Shown piece by piece: positions 15,845 through 24,699 of a stretch of DNA of 64,000 nt (position 1 is the stretch's first letter; every line of letters starts with the position of its first letter). The translations under genes were made by a program, and so were the position numbers. The stretch is from contig CALHPA010000002.1 in NCBI GenBank assembly GCA_938036155.1, positions 56,822-120,821 of the forward strand, written 5' to 3'. The stretch is from an uncultured bacterium. Lineage in GTDB: Bacteria > Patescibacteriota > Saccharimonadia > Saccharimonadales > Saccharimonadaceae. The notes under the pieces are model-generated. The model was given only the letters and a program-made list of their open reading frames with translations. It made no database searches and was not told the origin of the DNA.

Positions 15845-15867
15845 CTCCCAGATTCTCGGGAGATTTT
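15845..15867 (-). terminator. Terminator of tRNA-Leu
   Basis: A CTCCCGAG-type hairpin, read on the minus strand, with a T-run, starts 13 nt past the tRNA 3' end. Confidence 0.8.
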
Positions 15868-15879
15868 CTAAATAATTTC

Positions 15880-15964
15880 TGGTACACGAGAAAGGACTTG
15901 AACCTTCACGCCAATTGGCACTAGTTCCTAAGACTAGCGTGTCTACCAATTCCACCACTCGTGC
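15880..15964 (-). tRNA. tRNA-Leu(UAG)
   Basis: This class II tRNA has an encoded CCA. The anticodon stem CTAGT / ACTAG encloses loop CTTAGGA, giving anticodon TAG, which reads CUN leucine codons. The first acceptor pair is G-U. Confidence 0.93.
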
Positions 15965-16032
15965 AAAATTACTTTATTATTTTAACTGATATTTTTCGAA
16001 AAGTCAAGGATTTTTCAAAAAAATATTGGTTT

Positions 16033-16120
16033 TGGCGGAGAGAACAGGATTCGAACCTGCGAGAGCTTGCACTCAACACGCGTTCCAGGCGTGCGCCTTA
16101 AACCACTCGGCCATCTCTCC
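16033..16120 (-). tRNA. tRNA-Ser(GGA)
   Basis: This class II tRNA has an encoded CCA. The stem CACGC / GCGTG encloses loop CTGGAAC, giving anticodon GGA (UCC/UCU). Confidence 0.93.
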
Positions 16121-16180
16121 ATAAAAATATTTTACTTTATTTTTTCGAAATTTTCAATTAAATCATGTTACAATTTAAAT

Positions 16181-16606
16181 ATGGAATCTAAAAAATATAA
16201 TCCTGAAGAAATTTATCCAACGCCTGAAGAAAAACCAGATAAAAATCAAAACCCGCAAGAGTCAGAAAACAATGCTTTTACTCTTGAGGAATACAAAATA
16301 ATTCGAAAAGGCAAAAGTGAAAATTTTATGCCAATTCAAATTGCCGCAATATTGGGAATTTTAAGCTTGTTTCCAGCTCCTTTGCCAGCTCAAATTATTA
16401 ACTATGGTTTTAGCTTACTTTCAGTTATAGCCGTCAGTTATTCACTTAAAGCTGCAAATAAATTCGAAATCGAAACTGGGCGAAAATCAAAGGCAAAAAT
16501 CTGGGCAGAAATTCTATTAACACTTCAAATTAGTGTTTTTATAATGTATTTAATTTCTGGCATATTTTCTGCCGGTGGAATGTTGAATGGAATTAAATTA
16601 TTTTAG
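16181..16606 (+). CDS. Hypothetical membrane protein, 141 aa
   Basis: The function is unknown. A hydrophilic, proline/glutamate-rich N-terminus of about 45 residues precedes three hydrophobic segments (roughly 51-70, 72-90 and 108-130). TACAAT (16169-16174) lies 6 nt before ATG 16181, so the message is probably leaderless; a longer frame from 16067 would read through the tRNA-Ser gene on the opposite strand and is rejected. It sits between tRNA genes and the MurE-like gene. Confidence 0.7.
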   Translation: MESKKYNPEEIYPTPEEKPDKNQNPQESENNAFTLEEYKIIRKGKSENFMPIQIAAILGILSLFPAPLPAQIINYGFSLLSVIAVSYSLKAANKFEIETGRKSKAKIWAEILLTLQISVFIMYLISGIFSAGGMLNGIKLF

Positions 16607-16711
16607 CATTAGTTATGTTTAATTTTATTGTGAGCACTTTTCGTATTTTTTGGGTATATAATTTTATCAGCAAGAAGAGACTCTCAAAAAAGTGGTTTTT
16701 CTTTCGAAAAT

Positions 16712-16740
16712 TTGCCCGAAAATCTAAAAAGTGATATAAT
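16712..16740 (+). promoter_or_regulatory. Promoter of the MurE-like gene
   Basis: TTGCCC (16712-16717), a 17 bp spacer and TATAAT (16735-16740) lie 6 nt before the ATG. A second TATAAT-like element in GGTATATAAT at about 16650 could drive a longer transcript; nothing else is visible in 16607-16711. Confidence 0.7.
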
Positions 16741-16746
16741 TTAAGA

Positions 16747-18057
16747 ATGAGCATTAAGAATGATTTAGCAAAAACAGCTCGCAAAATTCTGCCAAAAACG
16801 GCAATTTCTGGGCTTGAAAAAACTTATCGGAAATCTCGCGCAAAAGTTGTATCCATGCGTTACGGCAACCCTGCACGCGGCTTGAGAGTTATTGCTGTGA
16901 CGGGTACAAATGGTAAAACTACCACTGTTAATTTTCTTAATGAAATCTTAAAAGAAGCTGGTTATGTAACCGCGATGTTTTCAACCGCAAATATCGAAAT
17001 TGCGGGCATTCAAACAGTAAATGACACCAATTCCACAACCGCAACAGTTTCAAGATTGCAAAAATTCTTCTCTGATGCAAAAAAATCTGGTGTTGAATTT
17101 GCACTAATTGAGGCAACTTCACACGCACTTGACCAATATAAATTTGCTGGAGTTCCTATTGAAATGGCAATTATGACTAATCTTACACAAGATCATCTTG
17201 ATTACCATAAAACAATGGAAAACTACGCCAATGCTAAAGCAAAACTTTTCGAAATGCAGCCACGATTTATTGTTTTAAATACTGATGACGCTTATTTCGA
17301 ATTTTTCAATAAATTTGAGGCTGGCGAGCAAAAAATAACTTATGGCGAAAGTAATTCAGCAGAAGTTAAAATTGAAAATTTCAAGCTTTATAAAAAGGGA
17401 AGCGAAGCTGACCTTCGAATTGACAATAATATTAAGCTCAAAATTGCCACAAATCTGCCAGGAGAATTTAACGTTTACAACATGACCGCGGCGGTGGCTG
17501 GTGCCTATCTTTTGGGAATTTCACTTGAAGATATTCAAGAAGGAATCGCCAATCTCGAAGGAGTTTCAGGAAGGTTTGAATATGCTGTTTCGAATTTACC
17601 TTTTGATGTGGTTGTAGATTATGCCCACACACCAGACGCCCTCGAAAAACTCCTTAAAGCTTCAAGAAAAATCACCAAAGAGCGCACGATTTTAGTTTTT
17701 GGTGCTTGTGGTGACCGTGATCGTGAAAAACGCCCAATTATGGGTAAAATCGCTCAAGATTTGGCCGACCGAATTATCATTACCGATGAAGAAAACTACA
17801 CTGAAGATGCCCAGCAAATTCGTGAAGCAATTATTGCAGGAATTTCGAAAAAAGGTGAAAAATTGCCAGCAAATATTCAAGAGATTCCAGATCGTGAAGA
17901 AGCAATTCGAAAAGCTTTGCAAATTGCAGGTAAGGGAGATATTGTGTTAATTACAGGTTTAGGACACGAAGTTTACCGCGTAATTGACGGCAAAAAAACA
18001 CCTTGGAACGACACAGATATTGTGCAAAAAATCACAAAAGAAATCTTCAAAAAATAG
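16747..18057 (+). CDS. MurE-like Mur ligase
   Basis: Mur ligases add amino acids to UDP-MurNAc using ATP. The central domain has VTGTNGKTTT (about residues 51-60), the MurE-type NLTQDHLDYHKTMENYANAK and DYAHTPDAL; the C-terminal domain has FGACGDRDREKRP. The classic MurE N-terminal UDP-binding domain is much reduced, giving 436 aa instead of about 490. The DNPR (diaminopimelate) or DNPA (lysine) motif is replaced by DEENYTED, so the amino acid added cannot be predicted. The ATG follows the -10 box by 6 nt, so the mRNA is probably leaderless. It ends at a strong terminator. Confidence 0.88.
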   Translation: MSIKNDLAKTARKILPKTAISGLEKTYRKSRAKVVSMRYGNPARGLRVIAVTGTNGKTTTVNFLNEILKEAGYVTAMFSTANIEIAGIQTVNDTNSTTATVSRLQKFFSDAKKSGVEFALIEATSHALDQYKFAGVPIEMAIMTNLTQDHLDYHKTMENYANAKAKLFEMQPRFIVLNTDDAYFEFFNKFEAGEQKITYGESNSAEVKIENFKLYKKGSEADLRIDNNIKLKIATNLPGEFNVYNMTAAVAGAYLLGISLEDIQEGIANLEGVSGRFEYAVSNLPFDVVVDYAHTPDALEKLLKASRKITKERTILVFGACGDRDREKRPIMGKIAQDLADRIIITDEENYTEDAQQIREAIIAGISKKGEKLPANIQEIPDREEAIRKALQIAGKGDIVLITGLGHEVYRVIDGKKTPWNDTDIVQKITKEIFKK

Positions 18058-18061
18058 CAAA

Positions 18062-18087
18062 AAAATCGCTCATTTTTGGGCGATTTT
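18062..18087 (+). terminator. Terminator of the MurE-like gene
   Basis: An AAATCGC / GCGATTT hairpin with T-rich tail follows the stop within 10 bp. Confidence 0.8.
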
Positions 18088-18104
18088 AGTTTTTAAAAAT
18101 AAAA

Positions 18105-18121
18105 ACCGTTCTTTTGAACGG
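18105..18121 (-). terminator. Terminator of the 18129 gene
   Basis: A CCGTTC / GAACGG hairpin read on the minus strand is followed by a T-run. Confidence 0.8.
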
Positions 18122-18128
18122 CTTAAAT

Positions 18129-18455
18129 TTAATAAGTTTGGCAGCTCAGCTGATTCTTTTCTAAAAGCTCTGACGCAGAATTTATCCGGACGTACCAATT
18201 TGCAATTTCACCATTGTGTAATGCAAGTTTGGCTTCTTCAAGATTTTCTTCATTTAGATCAAAGACGAAATTCTTTTTACGAAAAATTCCAATCGGTTGA
18301 ATAGTCTCAATTTCAAGGATCAACTCCCCGAAATTAAATTCATCTTTAAGGATCCTAGATTTATATGGCTCCGGAATCCTTTCAGTGCAAAGATTAGTAG
18401 CTACGCTAAACAGGAAGCTCTGCTTCCCAAACCTATGCAAATGTACTTTTTTCAT
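18129..18455 (-). CDS. Hypothetical protein, 108 aa
   Basis: The function is unknown. It is a soluble protein with alternating strands and charged helices, beginning MKKVHLHRFGKQSFLFSVA and containing FVFDLNEENLEEAKLALH. The start is supported by AGGGGTGG about 6 nt upstream. A promoter TTGCAA-N17-TAAAAT precedes it, and a terminator follows closely. It is another small single-gene unit. Confidence 0.7.
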   Translation of the reverse strand: MKKVHLHRFGKQSFLFSVATNLCTERIPEPYKSRILKDEFNFGELILEIETIQPIGIFRKKNFVFDLNEENLEEAKLALHNGEIANWYVRINSASELLEKNQLSCQTY

Positions 18456-18562
18456 TTTTCCACCCCTTTTTTGAAAATTATTTAAATTTTAGCACACTCT
18501 TGATTTTTTTGCAAGTATTTAGTAAAATAGAATAAGCATAAATATATTCAAGGAAAGATTAA

Positions 18563-20983
18563 ATGAAAGTAAAGAATAATAGAATTTTACTACCTGCAAT
18601 GACGGTAGCAGTTTTGGCGCTCGGTAGCGGGTATTATGGAGCACAAATTGTTAGTAAACAAAGTATTTTTTTAAAAGCTTCAGCCTATACTTCAGCGGTG
18701 AATCCCGTTGATCCAAGCAATGCTCCAGATAGTTATGAAATTAAATTTACGGATGCGAATTTTAAGCGTGCATTAAATTCAATTTTAATGAAAAGTGATC
18801 CAAGCCGAACACTAGATAGTCCAATTACGGCTGGTGTAGCTAAAACAATGACGAGTTTTTGGCCAGAAGATGCATATCGAAATTTTGAGAATATGGAAGG
18901 TATTCAGTATTTCGCAAATCTTGAGATACTTCATGTCGCCGGAATGAATAGCTTAAAGGATATTTCTGCAGCTGCCACACTAACTAAAATTAAAACAGCC
19001 TACTTAAGTTCATCGAGCATTTCAGATATGTCAGCTGCAAAAAACTGGAAACAGGTTGAATTAATTTGGATCCATGATAATCATGTTACAGATTTCTCAT
19101 TCCTCAAGGATCTTCCACATGCTGGAGTTTGGGGAATTCGATCGAATGTAACAATTAAGGCTCAAAAAGGCCAAAGAATTTTTAAAAATCCTTTTATTAA
19201 CTTTGATGGCACGATTATGCCAATAGAAAATAATCAAACTTTTATAAATACAGATAAGAATGGAAATCCACAGCAAGATGGTGGATATATTAAAGTTAAC
19301 TTAGATAAATTTACGGGCACAGATACTTTTAGCGTTATAAATAAAAAATATACTCTGCCTAACGGAAATGCCATGGACGACCAAAGTGCTCCCTCTAATA
19401 CATCTAACGTAACAGTAGAAAATATAAACTTCGATCTAAACGAAAAACCAGAAATCAATTTTAATATTCAAGGTAATAGTATTCCATTAGAAGAAGGTTC
19501 TCCATTAGTTTGGGATAAACCAAGGCAAAATAATTCCACAATTAATGATGCTCTATTAAATTCTTTTAAGAAAAATTATAACCCACAAGCTGGCGGAAGT
19601 TTCTTTACAGCAAGTAGCCCAACATCAGATATTACTTCTTTCACAACCGATGCTAATGAAGTATTCAGTAATAAAGAAAATCAAATAAAGGGTGATTATT
19701 TGATTACAGCTAAAGCTACAAATAAATACGGGAATACTACAACTGCTCAATTTAGGCTTCTAACTGCTTTCGCTTCTCGTGAGCCAGTTAAAAAAGCTCT
19801 CGAGAATTTCGAAAAACAGCCAGATTATATCAAGAATGTAATCCCTGCTAATTTATTAACTGAGGTTAAGCGTACTATAACACAACCTTTGGGAATAACG
19901 AATGATGACGTTAAAAACGCAGCAGATTCCTTAAACAATAAAATCTCTGAAATCGTAGCTCTAGAAAATGAGCGAAAAACCGATATTTCAAACGCGATCA
20001 ACGAATTAAAGAAGGCAATTGAATATATCGCCGATTTCAAAGATGTCATGAATGAAAATGACAAGATTCTAGATCCAGTAGTAAAACAAGCAAATCTTAA
20101 AGATCTAGAGAAAATTGCTGAACGCTATAATAAAAATACTAAAAAACTGGAGCAAACTTTAGATAAAATTAATAATTTAAAGAATCTTAATAATTTTTCT
20201 AAGGAAACTTTAACCCAGTTACAAGAAGTTATACATGCAGCATCAAACTTAAATATTTCAAGCCAGATTAAAACTGCCGAGGCGATAAAGAATTCAACAG
20301 AAAATCTTGCATCAGAAAGTGAAATCTTGGAAGCAATTAATGAACTTGAAAACGCTTTAAATGGTCTGCGAGCTGACAAAACAACTCTAAATTCGCAAAT
20401 TAAAGATTTTGAAGATTCGCAAAAATGGCTAAAAGATGAGGTTAAAACTGAAGCAGATAAAGCTAAAGAAATTCAGAAAGCAGACAATCCGACTTTCGAA
20501 GAAATTAAAAAAGCAGAAGAAGATTTGAAATTAGCAATCGAAAAAGCTAAAAAAGCAGAAAACGAACGCCAAAAATCATCTGAAGATAAGCTAAAAGAAG
20601 CTGAAAAGATCATTAAAGATAATAAAACGAAGAAAGATGAACTTCCAGCTGTTGATATTGAAAATATTGAAAATTTAATTTCGAAAGTTAAAGATGAGAA
20701 AAAGCGACAAGGATTGAGCGAAAAATTACAAGAAATTAAAAATTCTGTTAAACAGAAAGAAGCTCAAATTGAAGCAGATAAGCTTGAAGAAGCCATTAAA
20801 AAACGTAATGAGGAAATCGCAAAGCAACGTTTAAATTCTCCAGAAACTGGATATTTGCGCGAAAAACAAAGCCAACAAGACAATTCAGCTATACTAGTTT
20901 TAGTTGGTCTAGTTACTGCAATTTTTACACCAATAATTGTATTCTTTGCTAAAAAAATTAAGAAAAATTCGAAAAAAATCTAA
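18563..20983 (+). CDS. Large surface protein with leucine-rich and coiled-coil regions and a PxTG tail
   Basis: The 806-residue protein has an N-terminal signal or anchor helix (about 8-30). Internalin-like leucine-rich segments follow at roughly 110-210 (NLEILHVAGMNSLKDISA and similar), then a mixed region to about 400. A long charged helical or coiled-coil stretch spans about 410-750. The C-terminus has SPETGYLREK, then a hydrophobic helix and the basic tail KKIKKNSKK, resembling a sortase sorting signal. AAGGAAA precedes the ATG. It is probably an adhesin or host-contact protein; partner and function are not known. Confidence 0.75.
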   Translation: MKVKNNRILLPAMTVAVLALGSGYYGAQIVSKQSIFLKASAYTSAVNPVDPSNAPDSYEIKFTDANFKRALNSILMKSDPSRTLDSPITAGVAKTMTSFWPEDAYRNFENMEGIQYFANLEILHVAGMNSLKDISAAATLTKIKTAYLSSSSISDMSAAKNWKQVELIWIHDNHVTDFSFLKDLPHAGVWGIRSNVTIKAQKGQRIFKNPFINFDGTIMPIENNQTFINTDKNGNPQQDGGYIKVNLDKFTGTDTFSVINKKYTLPNGNAMDDQSAPSNTSNVTVENINFDLNEKPEINFNIQGNSIPLEEGSPLVWDKPRQNNSTINDALLNSFKKNYNPQAGGSFFTASSPTSDITSFTTDANEVFSNKENQIKGDYLITAKATNKYGNTTTAQFRLLTAFASREPVKKALENFEKQPDYIKNVIPANLLTEVKRTITQPLGITNDDVKNAADSLNNKISEIVALENERKTDISNAINELKKAIEYIADFKDVMNENDKILDPVVKQANLKDLEKIAERYNKNTKKLEQTLDKINNLKNLNNFSKETLTQLQEVIHAASNLNISSQIKTAEAIKNSTENLASESEILEAINELENALNGLRADKTTLNSQIKDFEDSQKWLKDEVKTEADKAKEIQKADNPTFEEIKKAEEDLKLAIEKAKKAENERQKSSEDKLKEAEKIIKDNKTKKDELPAVDIENIENLISKVKDEKKRQGLSEKLQEIKNSVKQKEAQIEADKLEEAIKKRNEEIAKQRLNSPETGYLREKQSQQDNSAILVLVGLVTAIFTPIIVFFAKKIKKNSKKI

Positions 20984-20994
20984 TTTCGAAAATA

Positions 20995-21027
20995 AAAATA
21001 GATCCTGAAATTTAGGGTCTATTTTAT
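20995..21027 (+). terminator. Terminator of the large surface protein gene
   Basis: An AAATAGATCC / GGGTCTATTT hairpin followed by a T-rich tract. Confidence 0.8.
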
Positions 21028-21079
21028 TAATTTTAGATAATTCTATAAAAGTATAATTATTTCAATTTTAGAAAATAAA

Positions 21080-21111
21080 AAACTGCGAGAGTTTAAAACC
21101 AATCGCAGTTT
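21080..21111 (-). terminator. Terminator of the 21119 gene
   Basis: An AAACTGCGA / TCGCAGTTT hairpin with a T-run on the minus strand. Confidence 0.8.
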
Positions 21112-21118
21112 TTTATAA

Positions 21119-21586
21119 TTATCTTGATTTAAAATAATCAATTTCTTTAATTACGTCAAGAAGTGCATTTGCACGCTTTGTTTCATCTTCAATCATTCGA
21201 GCGGCATTATAAGCTGGTTCAATTAAAGTATTGTCATCACTCGAACGGAGAAGTAAAAGATAAATATCAAATTTTTCTTCATTCGAAACTGTTAATTTAT
21301 CAACTAATGGTCGCAAATCTTCAAGAGCATGACCCTTAATTGTATCTAAATCTAAACCACCAAAACTTGGCATTACAGTTGGCTGAGTTTGTTCAACAAC
21401 CGGCTGAACTTCTTCATTAATTGGAACCTCAACTTGGTTTAGATCTTCATATTGTAGTTCATCAGTGCTTTGATTATCATCAGAGTCATCTGAAGAACTA
21501 GAACTATTAACACCAGAAAGAATCTTAGCGAGCTCTGGATCGTCGCTAACTGGCATTTTACTTGTTTGATTCATATCAATTTCCAT
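21119..21586 (-). CDS. Hypothetical protein with disordered acidic N-terminus, 155 aa
   Basis: The function is unknown. Residues 1-75 are low-complexity, rich in Ser, Asp, Glu and Gln, with no signal peptide. Residues 80-155 form a compact helical region (IKGHALEDLRPLVDKLTV, then NAARMIEDETKRANALLDVI). The ATG at 21586 is set by AAGGTGGG 2-8 nt upstream. It diverges from the PGI/PMI gene. Confidence 0.7.
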   Translation of the reverse strand: MEIDMNQTSKMPVSDDPELAKILSGVNSSSSSDDSDDNQSTDELQYEDLNQVEVPINEEVQPVVEQTQPTVMPSFGGLDLDTIKGHALEDLRPLVDKLTVSNEEKFDIYLLLLRSSDDNTLIEPAYNAARMIEDETKRANALLDVIKEIDYFKSR

Positions 21587-21684
21587 AACCCACCTTTATA
21601 TTTAATTGACTTTACTTTTTATTAATTATATTGTATCATAGAATTAAAGCATAATCAAGATTATTTTTTTCGAAAGGGTGGAAA

Positions 21685-22728
21685 ATGTTAGATAATTTTA
21701 ATTTATTGGTTCAGCGCGACCCACAAAATGCGCTTTTGGTTGCCAGCGAGCAGTGGAAACAGGCACTTTTTCAAGCTGAAGTTATCTCACCAGAAAATGA
21801 TGGACGTGAAATCAAAAATATTGTTATTACAGGAATGGGTGGCTCAGCTTTAGCTGGTTTAATTGTAAAAAAATGGCTCGAAAATGAAATAACTTTACCA
21901 ATCGAAATTATTCGAAATTATAATTTACCAAAAAGTGTTTCGAAAAATACTTTAGTGATCGCAAGCTCGTATTCTGGAAATACAGAAGAGTCAATTTCAG
22001 CATTAAATCAAGCAATTGAAATTGGCGCACAAGTTGCCATAGTTTCTTCGCACGGAAAGATGGAAGAAATTGCTCGTAAAAATGAAATTGCTCATGTTAA
22101 ATTACCAACAGGTCTTCAACCTCGAATGGCGGTAATTTATAATTTTAGAGCTTTAACTAAAATTTTGGTGAATTTTGGAATTATTTCGAACGAAAAACAC
22201 GAAGAAATTGAACATTATGCCGATTTTTTGCGAAAAGAAAGCGAATCTTGGGTGGCAAGCGTTTCGAATGAACGGAATTATGCAAAGCAGTTAGCACTTT
22301 ATTCGGCGGGGCGAAGTGCAGTTTTTTTGAGTTCAAGTGAATTCTCACCATTAGCTTATAAATGGAAGATTTCTTGGAATGAAAATGCTAAAAATGTTAG
22401 CTTTTATAACGAATATCCAGAATTTAATCATAATGAATTTATTGGTTGGAGTTCACACCCAGTTGAAAAACTTTTCGCAATATTTAATCTACGCAGTAAT
22501 TTTGACCATCCACGCATACAAAAACGATTTGAGATATCAGACAGGCTTTTAAGCGGAAAACGCCCCGTAGCACGAAACATTGAGCTTAAAGGTTCAACTT
22601 ATCTTGAGCAAGTTCTTTGGGGGTCAATTTTGGCGGATTTTGTTAGTATCTATCTTGCTATCTTAAATAATGTAGATCCCACACCAGTAGAACTAATTGA
22701 AAAGCTTAAAGTTGAATTGGTGAAATAA
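21685..22728 (+). CDS. SIS-domain phosphoglucose/phosphomannose isomerase
   Basis: The 347-residue protein matches the bifunctional PGI/PMI family, which interconverts fructose-6-phosphate with glucose-6- or mannose-6-phosphate. The first SIS domain has ITGMGGSALAG and the signature ASSYSGNTEESISA. The catalytic region near RNIELKGSTYLEQVLWGS is typical. The start has AAGGGTGG just upstream. It would supply glucose-6-phosphate for the zwf product. It ends at a strong hairpin. Confidence 0.9.
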   Translation: MLDNFNLLVQRDPQNALLVASEQWKQALFQAEVISPENDGREIKNIVITGMGGSALAGLIVKKWLENEITLPIEIIRNYNLPKSVSKNTLVIASSYSGNTEESISALNQAIEIGAQVAIVSSHGKMEEIARKNEIAHVKLPTGLQPRMAVIYNFRALTKILVNFGIISNEKHEEIEHYADFLRKESESWVASVSNERNYAKQLALYSAGRSAVFLSSSEFSPLAYKWKISWNENAKNVSFYNEYPEFNHNEFIGWSSHPVEKLFAIFNLRSNFDHPRIQKRFEISDRLLSGKRPVARNIELKGSTYLEQVLWGSILADFVSIYLAILNNVDPTPVELIEKLKVELVK

Positions 22729-22735
22729 TAATCTT

Positions 22736-22771
22736 AAAACTGCTATTGGATTTCGAAAATAGCAGTTTTTT
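22736..22771 (+). terminator. Terminator of the PGI/PMI gene
   Basis: A long AAAACTGCTATT / AATAGCAGTTTT hairpin with T-run. Confidence 0.9.
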
Positions 22772-22857
22772 GTTTTTTAAAAATAAAAGAAGCCAGCTTT
22801 TACTGACTCGAAGAAGTTGTTATTCTGGATTTTCTAAAGTTAAAGTCAACAAATACG

Positions 22858-22883
22858 AAAAAAGCCCGCAAATGCGAGCTACT
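22858..22883 (-). terminator. Terminator of tRNA-Ser(CGA)
   Basis: A GCTCGC / GCGGGC hairpin on the minus strand with six Ts lies just beyond the tRNA end. Confidence 0.8.
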
Positions 22884-22887
22884 TTCG

Positions 22888-22977
22888 TGGCGGAGAAGGG
22901 GGGATTCGAACCCCCGATACGGTTGCCCGCATACACGATTTCGAGTCGTGCGCCTTCAACCACTCGGCCACCTCTCC
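22888..22977 (-). tRNA. tRNA-Ser(CGA)
   Basis: This class II tRNA has an encoded CCA. The stem CACGA / TCGTG encloses loop CTCGAAA, giving anticodon CGA, which reads the UCG codon. UCG is common here, largely inside TTTCGAAA. Confidence 0.93.
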
Positions 22978-23018
22978 AATATTTATATTTTATCATATAT
23001 TAGAGATTAAATAAAGAT

Positions 23019-24476
23019 TTATCTTGCTGAATAATATATATGCCCAGATTGAAGATTACCAAGCAATTTATCAACAGTCACAAATTGATAGCCTTGAGAA
23101 CTTAAATTCTGTAGAATACACGGAACCGCTTCAACTGATGTTTGATGAATATCATGCATCAAAATTATTGCTCCAGGGCGCGCATTCGAGATTGCTCTAT
23201 TACAAACAATATTCGAATTTCTATCCGCCCAGTCGCGAGTGTCAATAGACCATAGAATTGAGCTCATCCCAAGATTCGAGATAACTCTTTGGACGGCTGC
23301 ATTAGTTGCGCCGTATGGAGGCCTAAGTGTAGTAGGCTTTACGCCTGTGATACCTTGCAAAATATTATTAGTTGAAGATATTTCTTTTTGAACTTGTTCA
23401 GGAGACAAGCCTGGTAGAGAAGGGTGAGACCAAGTGTGATTGCCAATTTGATGTCCATTATCAAAAACTCGCTTTACAATAGAAGGATATCTCTGAGCAC
23501 TTGGGCCAATCATAAAGAAAGTTGCTTTCGCTTTATAATTATCAAGATAAGAAAGAAGTTTATTAGTATATATACCTGGGCCATCATCAAAGGTTAAAGC
23601 AATACATTTTGAACAATCTTTATCTAGGAGTGGAGTTTTAGAAGTTAATGGTGCTGTTTTTTCAGCTTGTTTTGAATTTTGCGTATCAGGAACTTCGAAT
23701 ATTTTTCTTGAAAAATCATTCTGCAAGAAATCAGAAATTTCTGAAATTTTAATCTGAAATTGAACTGAAGAAAAATTAGAAGGAATAATTTGACCTTTAG
23801 AGAAAGGAAAATCAATCGTTTGTTTATCTAAAATTATTATATTTTCGAAACTTTCAAAATCTAAATCCTTCAAAATTTCGTTCGAAAATTCTTTTTTACT
23901 ATTTTTTAAATAATCTTGAATTTTATTTTTAATAATTTCTAGAATATTAGATTTATCTTTTTCTTTATTGCTCAAAAAATCACTAAACTTTATAATTTCT
24001 CCATTTTTAGCATTAAATGTCCAAAATAAATTCTGATCATTCAAATTCGCTCCATGAGTATCTTGTTTAATTGAGATTAAAATTGAAATAGCGTCATCGT
24101 TATTATAATAAACTTGGTAGCTAATTCTTTCAGTTGAAATATTCTCGAAAGTTGATTTTTTTGCATCATCTTTAAAAGTATCGTCAATTTCTTGGATTTT
24201 ATTATTTATAAAGTCATTGATTTTACTATTCTTTGTAACAGGAATTTCCAATACAACATCTTCTTTTGCATTTTTTCTTTCAATAAATTTTGAGCTAATT
24301 CCATTATATTTCGAATCTTTAAAGTAATATTTTGTAATATCTTGATTATGTTTTTCTTCAGTATTATGGTTGATTTTAGTAATAAATATAATTCCGCTCA
24401 GTAGAAACAACAAAACGATAGCTAAAATATATATAATCTTATTATTTTTTACTCTTTTTATTATTTTTTTAATCAT
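23019..24476 (-). CDS. Membrane-anchored polysaccharide deacetylase
   Basis: This 485-residue protein has an N-terminal membrane helix (about 13-33) and an extracytoplasmic domain that resembles the PdaC/DUF3298 region (about 90-250). The C-terminal NodB domain carries TFDDGPG (near 293-299), HTWSHPSL, RPPYGA, DTRDWADR and ILMHDIH. The family deacetylates peptidoglycan or other N-acetyl polysaccharides, often giving lysozyme resistance. TATAAT (24488-24483) is 6 nt before the ATG, so the mRNA is probably leaderless. Confidence 0.92.
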   Translation of the reverse strand: MIKKIIKRVKNNKIIYILAIVLLFLLSGIIFITKINHNTEEKHNQDITKYYFKDSKYNGISSKFIERKNAKEDVVLEIPVTKNSKINDFINNKIQEIDDTFKDDAKKSTFENISTERISYQVYYNNDDAISILISIKQDTHGANLNDQNLFWTFNAKNGEIIKFSDFLSNKEKDKSNILEIIKNKIQDYLKNSKKEFSNEILKDLDFESFENIIILDKQTIDFPFSKGQIIPSNFSSVQFQIKISEISDFLQNDFSRKIFEVPDTQNSKQAEKTAPLTSKTPLLDKDCSKCIALTFDDGPGIYTNKLLSYLDNYKAKATFFMIGPSAQRYPSIVKRVFDNGHQIGNHTWSHPSLPGLSPEQVQKEISSTNNILQGITGVKPTTLRPPYGATNAAVQRVISNLGMSSILWSIDTRDWADRNSNIVCNRAISNARPGAIILMHDIHQTSVEAVPCILQNLSSQGYQFVTVDKLLGNLQSGHIYYSAR

Positions 24477-24502
24477 AAAATGATTATATCACCAAAATAG
24501 AA

Positions 24503-24530
24503 AAAACACCAGATCCCTCTGATGCTTTTT
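24503..24530 (-). terminator. Terminator of tRNA-Arg
   Basis: A CATCAG / CTGGTG hairpin on the minus strand is followed by six Ts. Confidence 0.75.
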
Positions 24531-24533
24531 CTA

Positions 24534-24610
24534 TGGTACACCTGGCAAGATTCGAACTTACGACCTTTGGCTCCGCAAGCCAACGCTCTATCCAGCTGAG
24601 CTACAGGTGC
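24534..24610 (-). tRNA. tRNA-Arg(GCG)
   Basis: This 77-nt class I tRNA has an encoded CCA and acceptor stem GCACCTG / CAGGTGT. The anticodon stem TTGGC / GCCAA encloses loop TTGCGGA, giving anticodon GCG, which reads CGC/CGU. Most bacteria use ACG (edited to ICG) for this box. Confidence 0.9.
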
Positions 24611-24699
24611 ATATGCTACTTTTCAGTAGCTAACTTTTGAAGTTCTTCCGCGCTAAGCAGACATTTAAATTTTAGCACATTTTTTAAAATATTGCAAGA

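Noticed and set aside
16067..16180. N-terminal extension of the 16181 gene
   Set aside because: It would run through tRNA-Ser(GGA) on the other strand. The -10 box lies 6 nt before ATG 16181.
22746..23003. Open frame across tRNA-Ser(CGA)
   Set aside because: It reads through a terminator and a tRNA gene and has no start signals.
24534..24610. Reading this tRNA as alanine or as arginine with ACG
   Set aside because: The 7-base loop TTGCGGA between perfect 5-bp stems places GCG at 34-36, which decodes CGC/CGU arginine.
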